DNA from: Desulfurivibrio dismutans
Lineage (GTDB): Bacteria > Desulfobacterota > Desulfobulbia > Desulfobulbales > Desulfurivibrionaceae
Length of the DNA: 64,000 bases
Direction: 5' to 3'
Assembly: GCF_029210385.1 (NCBI RefSeq)
Contig: NZ_JARGDQ010000004.1
Location: forward strand, 248,001-312,000
The translations under genes and the position numbers were made by a program. Shown here one piece after another: positions 9,299 through 17,582 of this stretch (position 1 is its first letter; every line of letters begins with the position of its first letter). The notes beneath the pieces are model-generated. The model was not told the origin of the DNA, made no database searches, and saw nothing but the letters and a program-made list of their open reading frames with translations.

Positions 9299-10495
9299 TT
9301 ACTTGACGGTGAAAGTACCGTCCGCGGCGTACGCAATCCCCTGGTTCAGGTACTGGACCCCGTGGGGGTTGCTGTAAAGTTCGGGTTCATCGAGCATGAT
9401 GTCGCTGACCATGAAGAAAACCCCGCCGGAACGGGCGCCGGTGGCGCAGATGATGATCACCCGGCGATCAGTGGGCAGTTTGGCCATCGCCCCTTCGAGA
9501 TCCGCATAAAAATCCCCGTCGGGAATGTTGATGGCGCCGGGAATACTGCCCTCGGCAAATTCCCGCTCACTGCGCACGTCAACCAGGGCCACGTCGTCGG
9601 CCTTGACCGCCGCCATGAAATCTTCCGGGGTAATGGTTTCCGGCAGGGCGTCGGGATCCACCTCGGCCATTTCCACTCCGGCGGCCTCGTAACCCCACAG
9701 CGGCAGATCGGCCTTCTTCCAGGCCGGCACCCCGGCGGAGTAAACAAAGACCTTGGTGTAGCCAAGCTCCAGGGCGGCCTTGGCCGAGTTATGGCTCAGG
9801 TCGCAGTGGTGACCGCCGCAGTAGAAGATCAGCGGCAGGTCCTTGTCCGCCGGCAGCAGGCCTTTCTTCTGTTCAAAGAGCACCCAGGGGATCGAGACTG
9901 AGCCCGGGATGTGCTCACCCTGATGCACCCGGGGGGGCCGGGAGTCGATCAGGACAAAGTTTTCCCGATCGCTGGCCTCCACCAGCCGCTGGACATGGGG
10001 GGTGTCGGTGATGCGATAGTTGCCGGCTTTAGTCCAGAAGGGTTCGCCTTCGTAGTATGCACGGATATCGGTGAAACCATGTTCTTGGGCGACGACCGCC
10101 GCCTCTGCGGTGAAGGGTCAGGTGGGCCCTCCGCAGTAAAAGATCAGGGTCCGATCTTTGGGGAGCTTGGGGATATCCTGGGCAAAACGCGGGGTGGGGA
10201 TGTTGATGGAGCCGGGAATGGTGCCTTCATTGAAACGTACGGGCGGCCTGGTGTCGATGAGCAGAAAGCTGGTGTTTTTTTTCAGCGTTTCTTCAATCAG
10301 CGGCGCATCGCCGTACTCCTTGGCAAACAGGTCCATCAACTGTTGCGTGGTGATCCGCAGTTTGGGATCCTGCTCCACCGCCTTGGTGTGGCCGGCCGCC
10401 GAGGGGGCGACCGCCTGGCCCGAGGTGGCGGCGCAGCCCGCTGCAAAGAGCAGGAGCAGAACCGCCAGGGCGCTGGTTAAAAAACGTGGCTTCAT
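9299..10495 (-). CDS. triple-rhodanese lipoprotein, putative selenoprotein (UGA at codon 126)
   Basis: Sulfurtransferase-type protein with three rhodanese domains. The 398-residue frame is open except for one TGA at 10118-10120. N-terminal lipoprotein signal with Cys21 in FAAGC. Domain 1 (about 45-145) has YCGGPT-UGA-P; domain 2 (about 150-262) has the matching YCGGHHCDLS, so UGA126 lines up with Cys231, and Cys121 with Cys226. Domain 3 (about 280-385) has the single Cys350 in ICATGARSG. The sequence after the UGA keeps rhodanese character (EHGFTDIRAYYEGEPFW). A GGUC-capped hairpin follows the UGA. ATG at 10495 has AAGGAGG six bases upstream. It lies downstream of psrABC. It would carry sulfane sulfur in the periplasm (inference); a stop-codon pseudogene is the alternative. 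Confidence 0.85.
10088..10103 (-). promoter_or_regulatory. candidate bacterial SECIS hairpin
   Basis: Minus-strand GGCGGC-GGTC-GTCGCC: six pairs (one G-U) closing a GGUC loop. The loop begins 20 nt after the in-frame UGA. In Escherichia coli fdhF the SelB-binding loop is also a GGUC placed just under 20 nt after its UGA. Position and loop sequence fit a SelB-dependent SECIS; folding was judged by eye. Confidence 0.65.
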
Positions 10496-10578
10496 GGTAG
10501 GCCTCCTTGTGCGTTGTGTGTTTAAGGGCCGGCGCGACCCTTTCGCGCCGGCCGTGGTCAACGGCTTTATTTGGTTGT

Positions 10579-10711
10579 TACTGTCCGGCAGTACCCCCGA
10601 AAGCGGCGATCAGGTCGGCTTGAGTACCTGATGTACGCTACGCCGACTTGGCTTACCGCAACCTGGGGCACGGCTGTTCAGTTACCTGCCGGAATGAGCT
10701 GGATAGTTATA
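10579..10711 (+). repeat. dispersed palindromic repeat, family 1, copy 1 (long form)
   Basis: Imperfect palindrome centred on GAGTACCTGATGTACGC with flanking arms GTCGGC and GCCGAC. The unit from CTGTCCGGCAG to GAGCTGGATAGTTAT matches the reverse complement of 57478-57614 at roughly 85% by eye. It lies between the PsrC-like and rhodanese genes. Confidence 0.75.
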
Positions 10712-10716
10712 TTTGG

Positions 10717-11877
10717 TCAATGGTTGTCTGCGTCCAGGTTGAAAAAACGGCCGGCCAGGATATAAAGCAGCAAACACAGGCCCATCCCACCCAGCACAAT
10801 GGCGATCTCGGTCAGCGAGGGGGTGTAGCTGAGCAGTCCGCTGGCACCCACCGCGTCAACATCGGAGCGCAGGGGAACTAGCTGGCCGGTGACCACCAGG
10901 TTGTAGCGCATGAAGAAGATCCCGATCATGCTGCTCAGGGCGGCCCAGGTGGCGACCTTGAGGTTGCGCCCCCCGGTGGCCAATAGCAGGATGAAAGGCA
11001 GCAGCATCCCCAACAGAATCTCAAACCCCCAGAAGCTCCAGGAAAGTGGGCCGCTGAGCAGGATCATCATCGCCTCGTATTTTCCCGGGGCGCCGCCATA
11101 AACCGAGGTCAGTACCTTCCAGGCCTCGAAGAAGAGCAGGATTCCCAGCAGCATGGCGAAAAGGCGGCTGATGGAAACCAGGGTCTCGCTGATCCGGACC
11201 GGCATCTCCTCCCGGGCGTAACGCACGGCGTAAAGCAGCAGGATGATGGCGCAACCGGTAACGGCGGCGGAAAGAATGAAATAAATCGGCAGAAAGGGAC
11301 CATGCCACCAGGGACGGGCGTCAAGATAACCGAAAACCGCGCCTAAGTTGGAATGGGCCGCCACCCCGGCGATGAAGCCCGCCAGGCCCAGGTAACCGGC
11401 CCATTTGTGGTTGACCTTGATCATAAAACGGAACTCCAGCAGGATAAAAACCAGGTAGAGCCCGTAAAGGGTGCCCATCCACCAGATGGCGGCGGCCAGG
11501 TTGGGGGTCAGGATGTTGTAGATCAGCATCCGGAAGGGATAGCCGATTTCAGCGGCGATCACCGCGAAACCGGAAAGCAGGGTGATGATGGCCATGGCAA
11601 TGGCCCGTTTGCCGATCACCTCGAACTGCTTGATGCCGAAAACATGCCCCAGTGACGAAACCAGGCAGAGCCCGGTGCTGGAGACCACGAAGAAGATGTA
11701 GGTGGAAATCAGGATTCCCCAGGGCACCTGCCGGTAAATGTTGTAGGCGTCATGGCCCTGGATCAGGTAATTGGCCAGCCCGACCAGCCCGATCAGGCAC
11801 AGAACCCCGGTGGTCAGCAGCCAGGCCAGGTCGCCGCGGGAATTTATCAATTTGCCGTTAATGGTAAGAGTGTTCAT
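10717..11877 (-). CDS. psrC: NrfD/PsrC-family quinone-interacting membrane subunit
   Basis: Membrane anchor that exchanges electrons between the quinone pool and the Fe-S subunit of a polysulfide/thiosulfate reductase-type enzyme. 386 residues with about nine or ten hydrophobic helices and the NrfD-family arrangement, including helix segments around GILISTYIFFVVSS, WWMGTLYGLYLVFILLEF and FLPIYFILSAAVTG. It follows the PsrB-like gene by 12 bases in the same operon. The substrate cannot be read from this subunit; psrC is used by analogy with PsrABC. Confidence 0.85.
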   Translation of the reverse strand: MNTLTINGKLINSRGDLAWLLTTGVLCLIGLVGLANYLIQGHDAYNIYRQVPWGILISTYIFFVVSSTGLCLVSSLGHVFGIKQFEVIGKRAIAMAIITLLSGFAVIAAEIGYPFRMLIYNILTPNLAAAIWWMGTLYGLYLVFILLEFRFMIKVNHKWAGYLGLAGFIAGVAAHSNLGAVFGYLDARPWWHGPFLPIYFILSAAVTGCAIILLLYAVRYAREEMPVRISETLVSISRLFAMLLGILLFFEAWKVLTSVYGGAPGKYEAMMILLSGPLSWSFWGFEILLGMLLPFILLLATGGRNLKVATWAALSSMIGIFFMRYNLVVTGQLVPLRSDVDAVGASGLLSYTPSLTEIAIVLGGMGLCLLLYILAGRFFNLDADNH

Positions 11878-11889
11878 GCCGACCCCCTG

Positions 11890-12459
11890 TTATGAAAGAT
11901 AGAAAAGACTGGGTTTGGTGCCCTTCTCCGGCTTGAGCACGTAGTAATGGTGCCGGGCCAGCAACCGGGAAACTTCGCTGTCGGGGTCGTTGAGATCCCC
12001 GAACACCCGGACCTTGGTGGGGCAGGTATCAACACAGGCCGGCAGCTTGCCTTGGGCAATCCGGTGGGCGCAAAAGGTACACTTGTCGATCACCTTGGTC
12101 TGGGGCGACTTGAAACGGGCATCGTAAGGGCAGGCCAGGATACAGGTGGCGCAGACGATACAGCGCTTGTAGTCGATGGCCACCAATCCCTCCGGTGTCT
12201 GGTAGGAGGCGCTGGTGGGGCAGACCTTGACACAGGGCGGATTATCGCAGTGTTGGCACTGGCTCGGTTCAAAGCGTTGCTTGAGGTGGGGAAAGGTGCC
12301 TTCCACGCCCTTGGAGGTGATCCAGTTGCGATAAACCTGCCGGTCGGTGCCGGCGTCAATCTTGTTTTCCCGCTTGCAGGCAACGTCGCAGGCCTTGCAG
12401 TCGATGCACTTGTCGGGGTCTACCACCATGACCCACCGTTTTTTTCTCTCTTGCGACAT
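11890..12459 (-). CDS. psrB: 4Fe-4S electron-transfer subunit (PsrB/PhsB-like)
   Basis: Carries electrons between the membrane subunit and the molybdenum subunit. The 189 residues hold sixteen cysteines in four groups (18/21/24/28, 68/71/76/80, 100/103/106/110, 127/130/142/146), the pattern for four [4Fe-4S] clusters in DmsB/PsrB/PhsB. There is no Tat signal of its own, so it would be co-exported with the catalytic subunit. It starts three bases after the catalytic-subunit stop. Confidence 0.9.
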   Translation of the reverse strand: MSQERKKRWVMVVDPDKCIDCKACDVACKRENKIDAGTDRQVYRNWITSKGVEGTFPHLKQRFEPSQCQHCDNPPCVKVCPTSASYQTPEGLVAIDYKRCIVCATCILACPYDARFKSPQTKVIDKCTFCAHRIAQGKLPACVDTCPTKVRVFGDLNDPDSEVSRLLARHHYYVLKPEKGTKPSLFYLS

Positions 12460-12462
12460 GGT

Positions 12463-14661
12463 TTAGACCCTCCTGATTTCGACAATGGTTTCATGCATCA
12501 GGGCATTGCCGGAGATCGGCTCGAAGTGGGATTCCAGGATGGCGGCCTGGGAGGCTCCCCGTTGATAAACCAGGGGCTTGCCCGGCGAAATGCCGCCGTA
12601 ACCCGGGGCGTAGTAAACGCAGTCGGGACGAATCCCTTCGGTGACCTTGGCCTTGACGGTGACCTGGCCGCCGCTGCGGTTTTGCATCCGTACCGTATCA
12701 CCGTCCTTGATCCCCAGCCGGCGGGCCGGTTCGGGGTTGAGCCAGACCGCGTTTTCCGGCAGATGCCAGTTGAGCTCGGGAAAAGCGGCGGTCATGGAGT
12801 TGGTGTGGATGGCATGGCGACCAACCAGGAAGCGGAAACGGTCATCGCCCGGCTCTTCGGGCCGGCGGAACACCGGTAGCGGGTCGAGCCCCCGGCCGGC
12901 AAAATCTTCGCTGTAAAGCTCGACCTTGCCGGTGGCGGTGTTGAATCTTCTTCCGTCTTGCCGGTAGGCCCCGAATTCCACCTTGGGGATGGCGAAAAAG
13001 GCTTTTTTTCGCAGTTGTTCCCAGGCGCCGGGGTGATCGGCGAGCGCGTCGCGGGCATGATCTTCCGGAGTTCCTTCGAAATATTCGTTCAGCGGAAAGC
13101 CGTCCTCGTCTTCAAAATAGGCCCCCAGTTCGGTGACGATCTCAAAGCAGGGCTTGGTGTCGTAAAGGCGGTCGATGAGGGGTTGGCGAAAGACCACCGT
13201 GGGTTCGATGCCGCCCATGCCGTAGGCGTTGGGGGGATCGAAGCGCTCCAGGTAGTTGCTCTCCGGCAACACCACGTCGGCATGCCAGGCGGTTTCGCTC
13301 ATGACGGTGTCGATGCAGACGATGATATCCAGCTGGTCGAACAGCTCCAGGCTTTTGTCGCGGTTCGGCACCGATTCCAGCACGTTCTGCTTGTAGATGA
13401 ACAGGCCGCGAATGCGGTAGGGGTCGGCCTTGAGGGCGCGATCCCGCCAGGCTACCCAGGAGCCGTCCCGGGGGTTGAGAAAAATAACGTCATCGCTTTC
13501 CAGCCGGGGTCGGGACTGGCTGTACCAGGCCGGTTCATAAAAATAAGAACGCATGGGGACGTTGGTTGCCGGCAGCAGTCCGCCGGGGCGGTCAAAGGCC
13601 CCGATCAGGGCGTTGACGATGGCAATCGCCCGGCGGGTCTGTACCTCTTCCCCCTGCCAGGAGGAGCGTCGGCCGGGGTAGAACACCGAATGGGGGGTGG
13701 TGGCCAGCTCCCGGGCGATCTGCCTGATATCGACGGCGGCAATCCCGGTTTCACCTGCAGCCCACTCAGGGCTGTATTGCTTGACGTGTTCGGTAAGTTC
13801 CGCCAAGCCGGTGCAGAAATTATCCACAAAGTCGCGGTCGTAGAGATTTTCGGCGATTATCACGTGGGCCAGGGCCAGGGCGAAGGCCATATCGGTGCCC
13901 GGTTTGATGGGCAGCCACTGGTCGGCCTTGGCGGCGGTTTTGGTAAAGCGCGGGTCGAGATAGATCAGTTTGTAGCTGCCCTTGGGGCGGCTGAAGATGT
14001 CCATGGTGTCCGGGGTGAAGATGGCCTCGGCGCGGTTGGCGCCTGCCATGATCACGTAACGGGCGTTTTTCAGGTCGGTTACCGGATAAGTGCCGAATAC
14101 CGATTGAAAGCCGCGAATTACCGAGCTTAAGCAAAGAGTTGGATGGCGCAGGGAGTTGGGGGAGCCAAAAACTTCGCGGAACTGATTCCAATAATGCTCC
14201 TGAAAAGTGCCCTCCGAGGAGGCAAAGCCGATGCAGGAGCGATGGCCGTCTTCTTCTTCCACCACCTGATTGGTTTTGTCGGCGATATATTTATAAGCCT
14301 CTTCCCAGGTGGCCTTGCGCCATTTACCCTCACCCCGCTTACCGGTGCGGATCATGGGGTACTTGACCCGGTCGGGGTCGTACGGGGTCCAGGCGCCGGC
14401 GTTGCCCCGGGCGCACATCATGCCCCGGGACTTGGGGAAATCAGGTTCCGGCTCCAGGCGTTGAATCACTCCGTTGACCACCTGGCCGCGAAAGACGCAC
14501 TTGCTGGTGCAGATGGCGCAACTGGAGTTGACGTAGCGCACTTCCCCGGCTCCGCTTTTAGCCTCGGCCTTGCGGACAAAGCGTAGCCCCGCCGACCCTG
14601 TTCCAAGGGCACCGAGACCGGCCACCGAACCGGCCAGGAATTTTCTTCTCGAGACTTTCAT
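12463..14661 (-). CDS. psrA: molybdopterin oxidoreductase catalytic subunit (polysulfide/thiosulfate reductase type)
   Basis: Periplasmic bis-MGD enzyme of the DMSO reductase superfamily. 732 residues. Tat signal SRRKFLAGSVAGLGALG, then a [4Fe-4S] site at Cys48, 51, 55 and 83, and a candidate molybdenum-ligand Cys177 in LRHPTLCLSS. A Cys ligand fits the PsrA/PhsA/NapA side of the family. Downstream MGD-binding segments include VIMAGANRAEAIF, PGRRSSWQG and a C-terminal domain from FRFLVGRH. Its neighbours are a TorD-like chaperone upstream and PsrB- and PsrC-like genes downstream. Substrate is inferred: polysulfide, sulfur, thiosulfate or tetrathionate are all possible, with the adjacent rhodanese favouring a sulfane-sulfur substrate. 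Confidence 0.88.
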   Translation of the reverse strand: MKVSRRKFLAGSVAGLGALGTGSAGLRFVRKAEAKSGAGEVRYVNSSCAICTSKCVFRGQVVNGVIQRLEPEPDFPKSRGMMCARGNAGAWTPYDPDRVKYPMIRTGKRGEGKWRKATWEEAYKYIADKTNQVVEEEDGHRSCIGFASSEGTFQEHYWNQFREVFGSPNSLRHPTLCLSSVIRGFQSVFGTYPVTDLKNARYVIMAGANRAEAIFTPDTMDIFSRPKGSYKLIYLDPRFTKTAAKADQWLPIKPGTDMAFALALAHVIIAENLYDRDFVDNFCTGLAELTEHVKQYSPEWAAGETGIAAVDIRQIARELATTPHSVFYPGRRSSWQGEEVQTRRAIAIVNALIGAFDRPGGLLPATNVPMRSYFYEPAWYSQSRPRLESDDVIFLNPRDGSWVAWRDRALKADPYRIRGLFIYKQNVLESVPNRDKSLELFDQLDIIVCIDTVMSETAWHADVVLPESNYLERFDPPNAYGMGGIEPTVVFRQPLIDRLYDTKPCFEIVTELGAYFEDEDGFPLNEYFEGTPEDHARDALADHPGAWEQLRKKAFFAIPKVEFGAYRQDGRRFNTATGKVELYSEDFAGRGLDPLPVFRRPEEPGDDRFRFLVGRHAIHTNSMTAAFPELNWHLPENAVWLNPEPARRLGIKDGDTVRMQNRSGGQVTVKAKVTEGIRPDCVYYAPGYGGISPGKPLVYQRGASQAAILESHFEPISGNALMHETIVEIRRV

Positions 14662-14710
14662 GGTGCTCCATCTCTCCTTTACTTATGTTGTTTTGGTCTT
14701 GCCCGGTTGG

Positions 14711-15223
14711 TCAGTTGTCCAGCCGGCTGTTGCCGCCGTGGCTTAAACCCGCCAGGATTTCCTTGAGTTCAGCTGCGGCGGCGGCGTAGAAACCCACCTC
14801 GTCGTGTTCTTCCAGGGCGGCGGCGAAGCGTTCCGGCCATTCCTGGTAATACCTTTCCAGTAGCGAATTAATGTCCAACCCCGGTGACTCCTTGGCCTCG
14901 GCCAAAAGCAGGGCCAGCGTTTCCAGCATGGCGGGAATATGGTCGGGCGGATGGCCGGAGCTGATAACAATACCGCGTTCAAGACAGATACCGCTGAAAT
15001 CGATCATGAACTGTCGTCGGTCATGCTGATCCAGGTAATGGCCGGCGTAAGGCGGGGCTTTAGTGCCGCCGCGGTCGTTGATAAACAGCCGCACATGGGT
15101 GTTTTCCAGCTGATCAAGTTGTAAGTTCAATTGCTGCGCCAAGGCGGCGGATGGGTAGTCGAAGCAGCCGGCGAGGTTGAGCAGTTGCCGGGGGGCGGGC
15201 GTGGTGTGCGAAGTTGCTTCCAT
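14711..15223 (-). CDS. TorD/DmsD-family redox enzyme maturation chaperone
   Basis: Cytoplasmic chaperone that binds the Tat signal of molybdoenzymes and helps cofactor insertion. 170 residues from ATG 15223; a longer frame adds eight residues. All-helical composition with family motifs: APPYAGHYL near the middle and the signature HPPDHIPAMLETLALLLAEA. ATG 15223 is preceded by GTGGAG at good spacing. It lies 50 bases upstream of psrA, its likely client. Confidence 0.85.
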   Translation of the reverse strand: MEATSHTTPAPRQLLNLAGCFDYPSAALAQQLNLQLDQLENTHVRLFINDRGGTKAPPYAGHYLDQHDRRQFMIDFSGICLERGIVISSGHPPDHIPAMLETLALLLAEAKESPGLDINSLLERYYQEWPERFAAALEEHDEVGFYAAAAAELKEILAGLSHGGNSRLDN

Positions 15224-15254
15224 GTTTTTTCTCCACATTTGAAGCATGGCTGGG

Positions 15255-15297
15255 TGAAAAAGCCGATGGCCGTCGAATTTATGCTTCGACGGCCATC
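15255..15297 (-). terminator. hairpin between exported 114-aa gene and torD-like gene
   Basis: Perfect 13-bp inverted repeat (15265-15277 against 15285-15297) with a 7-base loop, followed on the minus strand by GGCTTTTTC. It would terminate or attenuate transcription between the 114-aa gene and the psr genes, or protect the upstream message. Confidence 0.7.
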
Positions 15298-15303
15298 ATC
15301 AGA

Positions 15304-15648
15304 TCAACCACAGGATTCCGGTTTCTGGTTCATGGGGTCATCGGAATCACTGGCATGCTCATGGAGAAAGAGGAAAATGTGCTTCGCTACTCTGGCGTTA
15401 ATACCGCTGCCGCCACAGGGCAGCTTGTCCTTGGCGGTGGTGAACATTTCCCGCCACTCTTCCCGGGTATGGGCGCCGGGCACCGGAATTTCTTCATCGC
15501 AGGTGCGGGCTTGCCCGGTGAACCAGGCCCATTGGCCGCGCTCCTTGTTGGCATTTTCAAAGCCGTCAAGGTCCCAGGCCAGGGCCAGGCCGGGCAGGGT
15601 GGCGAGAACAAAGGCGGTGATCAGGGCGAGTGAGAGTAAGCGTTTCAT
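15304..15648 (-). CDS. small exported protein of unknown function, first gene of the psr locus
   Basis: 114 residues, not recognised as a named family. A clear signal peptide (KRLLSLALITAFVLATLPGLALA) leaves a mature part of about 90 residues. That part has three cysteines (about 50, 78 and 113) but no CxxCH, so it is not a c-type cytochrome. AAGGAG six bases before the ATG is a strong start. It lies upstream of the chaperone and molybdoenzyme genes in the same direction, separated by a perfect hairpin. A periplasmic accessory role in sulfur metabolism is a guess from context only. Confidence 0.75.
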   Translation of the reverse strand: MKRLLSLALITAFVLATLPGLALAWDLDGFENANKERGQWAWFTGQARTCDEEIPVPGAHTREEWREMFTTAKDKLPCGGSGINARVAKHIFLFLHEHASDSDDPMNQKPESCG

Positions 15649-16254
15649 GTCGGTCTCCTTTTGTGAAAGATTGTTCTTTTTGGTTTAGGAGGAGGAGCGC
15701 CACCTCCTGTTGCCTTACGTTTACGTCGCAGATTTAAAAATATATTGCAACTTAATGACTACAGCCCCCTGAAAAGAGAACATTCTTTCTTGTTGGACGG
15801 CTAAAAAAAACATCTCGCCGATGTTCACTGTTTACATACTGGTTTGCCTGGCCAAGTTTCATTTTGTTAATACTTATGCTACCTGGTGCCAAGATAGAAA
15901 AACCATCTAACAAAGTCAATAGAAAAACTGTTCTTTTTGTTTTTATTTACTGTGGTGGTTGACTTTAAAAAGACACATTGTGTCAATGCTTTATCGTTCG
16001 AAAAGCTAGCGTGTTGGGCTCTTAACTGTGCTACATTGCGAAGAGAAATGAGGGCAATCAAGTTGTGCTTGGGTGGCCATTAAAATAGTATGGCGCACCA
16101 TCGCCTGACAGTAAACTGCGGTCGTTTTGTGGGGTAACTATGATAAACAGCGAAGTACCACGTGATTACACGTGTCAGGGGCTGCTGGAAGGAATTGGGA
16201 GATGGCAGATCGTGGTACCGGAGTAAACCGAAAAACAAAAAAGGTGGTTGGCGG
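15649..16254. other. 606-base AT-rich intergenic region upstream of the psr locus
   Basis: No convincing gene. The region is markedly AT-richer than its surroundings and probably holds the psr promoter. The motif TGTTCTTT occurs more than once (for example near 15671 and 15930), a short palindrome AACATC-TCGCC-GATGTT is near 15809-15826, and two CACGTG boxes flank ATTA near 16159-16176. These could be operators, possibly for the TetR-type protein encoded just upstream, but no binding site is proven. Confidence 0.4.
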
Positions 16255-16899
16255 CTAAGCCTTAATGGCCGCCCAGGCGTTGGCCATCAGTTGTTCGGTA
16301 TGGGCGGTGAGCGGATCGTGCAGCACGCATTGAATGCGGAGCTGGGCCGGGCGAAGGATAGCGCCGGTGAAGGAAACGGCGGTGAGAAAGACATCACCGG
16401 GTTTGACCTCTCCCGTTTCCATGCCTTCAGCGATGATCCGGCGGATGACCTGAAAAGGCTCGGTGAAGCATACCGGGGCGGCATCTTCCATGAATTCAGC
16501 GTGCTTCATGAACAGCAGGTATTCCATCATCGGCGGGTCTTTTTCGGTGAGCTCGTAAATTACCTCGGCAAAGGCCCGCAGTTTGGCCTGGGTGGTTTCC
16601 CGTCCGTGCAGGCGCTGGAGGAACATCTCGTTGAAATCGCCCAGGGTTTTTTTGTGCAGCACCTTGGCCAGGTTTTCCTTGCTGCCGAACAGGTTGTAAA
16701 TGGCGCCGGTACTGACCCCCGAGCTGTGGACAATGTCCGGAATCGATACCCGGTAGTAACCCTTTTCCACAAAGAGCTTGCGGGCGCTGTCAAAGATTCG
16801 GCGGGCCTTGTCTTCGGGATCGATGGTGCGTTTTCTTTTTTCGGAAGTCATTTGCGCGCCGGAACCTTTTAAAGTTTGCATGTTGCTCGGTGAATTCAT
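16255..16899 (-). CDS. TetR/AcrR-family transcriptional regulator
   Basis: 214 residues. Helix-turn-helix at about residues 33-80: ARRIFDSARKLFVEKGYYRV, then IPDIVHSSGVSTGAIYNLFGSKENL, a textbook TetR N-terminus. The C-terminal ligand domain is not assignable. Three in-frame starts (16899, 16881, 16851) lack a clear ribosome binding site, so the first 16 residues are uncertain. It is transcribed toward the psr locus, 600 bases away, and could control that locus or itself. Confidence 0.88.
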   Translation of the reverse strand: MNSPSNMQTLKGSGAQMTSEKRKRTIDPEDKARRIFDSARKLFVEKGYYRVSIPDIVHSSGVSTGAIYNLFGSKENLAKVLHKKTLGDFNEMFLQRLHGRETTQAKLRAFAEVIYELTEKDPPMMEYLLFMKHAEFMEDAAPVCFTEPFQVIRRIIAEGMETGEVKPGDVFLTAVSFTGAILRPAQLRIQCVLHDPLTAHTEQLMANAWAAIKA

Positions 16900-17279
16900 A
16901 GTTTACGGGAATTTTAATAAGGAGTTGCTGTTGTTGTGCCGCGGTAGCCATTGTCCGTGGCAAACAGGGTGGCTGACCTCCCCGGGGTCGCCGTAGCCGG
17001 AGGGCATATATAGGCAATTTGTACGATTTTTGCAAAGCAAATTAGACCCTATGAACCCGGATGGCAAGTGGTTTTATGTGGTTCGGCTCAAATGGCGTTT
17101 GTTCCCCGTGGTTAAGGGGAACAAGCCAAAAACAGTACCACAGATTAAAAAAAAACTTGCTTCGGTCGAAAAATCTCTTCATCATGCCTTTTATGTGGAT
17201 TTGCGTGATCTTGAGTTTACGGATTGCGGATAGGGTGGCGTGAGGGCGCCGGAAATTCAGTGGCAAGGAGTGAAGGGTT
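16900..17279 (+). other. 380-base region: leader of the cold-shock gene
   Basis: No supported gene. It holds a TATATA-like box near 17008 and an inverted repeat TTGTTCCCC/GGGGAACAA at 17099-17107 and 17116-17124. A long leader is usual for cold-shock mRNAs, whose leaders fold and respond to temperature. A 60- to 67-codon frame (stop at 17233) has no good ribosome binding site and is probably chance. Confidence 0.4.
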
Positions 17280-17492
17280 ATGTCGGAACGAATCAGTGGC
17301 CGGGTAAAATGGTTTAACGCTCCCAAAGGATTTGGTTTTATCGAACGGGACAATGAATCGGATGTGTTTGTGCACTACCGGGGAATCCGGGGGGAGGGGT
17401 ATCGATCGTTACAGGATGGGCAGAGTGTCAGCTTTGCGGTGGTGGAGACCCCCAAAGGGTTGCAGGCTGAAGATGTGGATGTGATTGACTGA
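17280..17492 (+). CDS. cold-shock domain protein (CspA family)
   Basis: 70-residue OB-fold RNA chaperone. Both RNA-binding motifs are present: RNP1-like KGFGFIER (about 16-23) and RNP2-like DVFVHY (about 28-33), preceded by [13 protein letters not shown] lies nine bases before the ATG. A long leader and a perfect terminator delimit it as a single-gene transcript. Confidence 0.93.
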   Translation: MSERISGRVKWFNAPKGFGFIERDNESDVFVHYRGIRGEGYRSLQDGQSVSFAVVETPKGLQAEDVDVID

Positions 17493-17520
17493 GGATCTCC
17501 GTCCAATTCAGTCAGTAAAA

Positions 17521-17550
17521 AAAAAGCCCGGGAAAATCCCGGGCTTTTTT
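17521..17550. terminator. bidirectional terminator between cold-shock gene and small reverse gene
   Basis: Thirteen-base arms containing AAAAAGCCCGGGA and TCCCGGGCTTTTT around an AAA loop, with A run on the left and T run on the right. It serves the cold-shock gene and the convergent 126-aa gene. Confidence 0.9.
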
Positions 17551-17582
17551 GTGGGCAACCGTGGCGCTTAATAAACCGGCGA

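Noticed and set aside
9299-10561. Reading the rhodanese region as two separate genes or a pseudogene split by a stop
   Set aside because: Frame, domain phase and sequence quality are continuous through the UGA, the site matches a Cys in the sister domain, and a SECIS-like hairpin follows.
15879-16061. 60-codon frame in the AT-rich region upstream of the psr locus
   Set aside because: Low-complexity AT-rich codons and no start signal.
17030-17233. 67-codon frame upstream of the cold-shock gene
   Set aside because: No ribosome binding site; lies within the likely structured leader.
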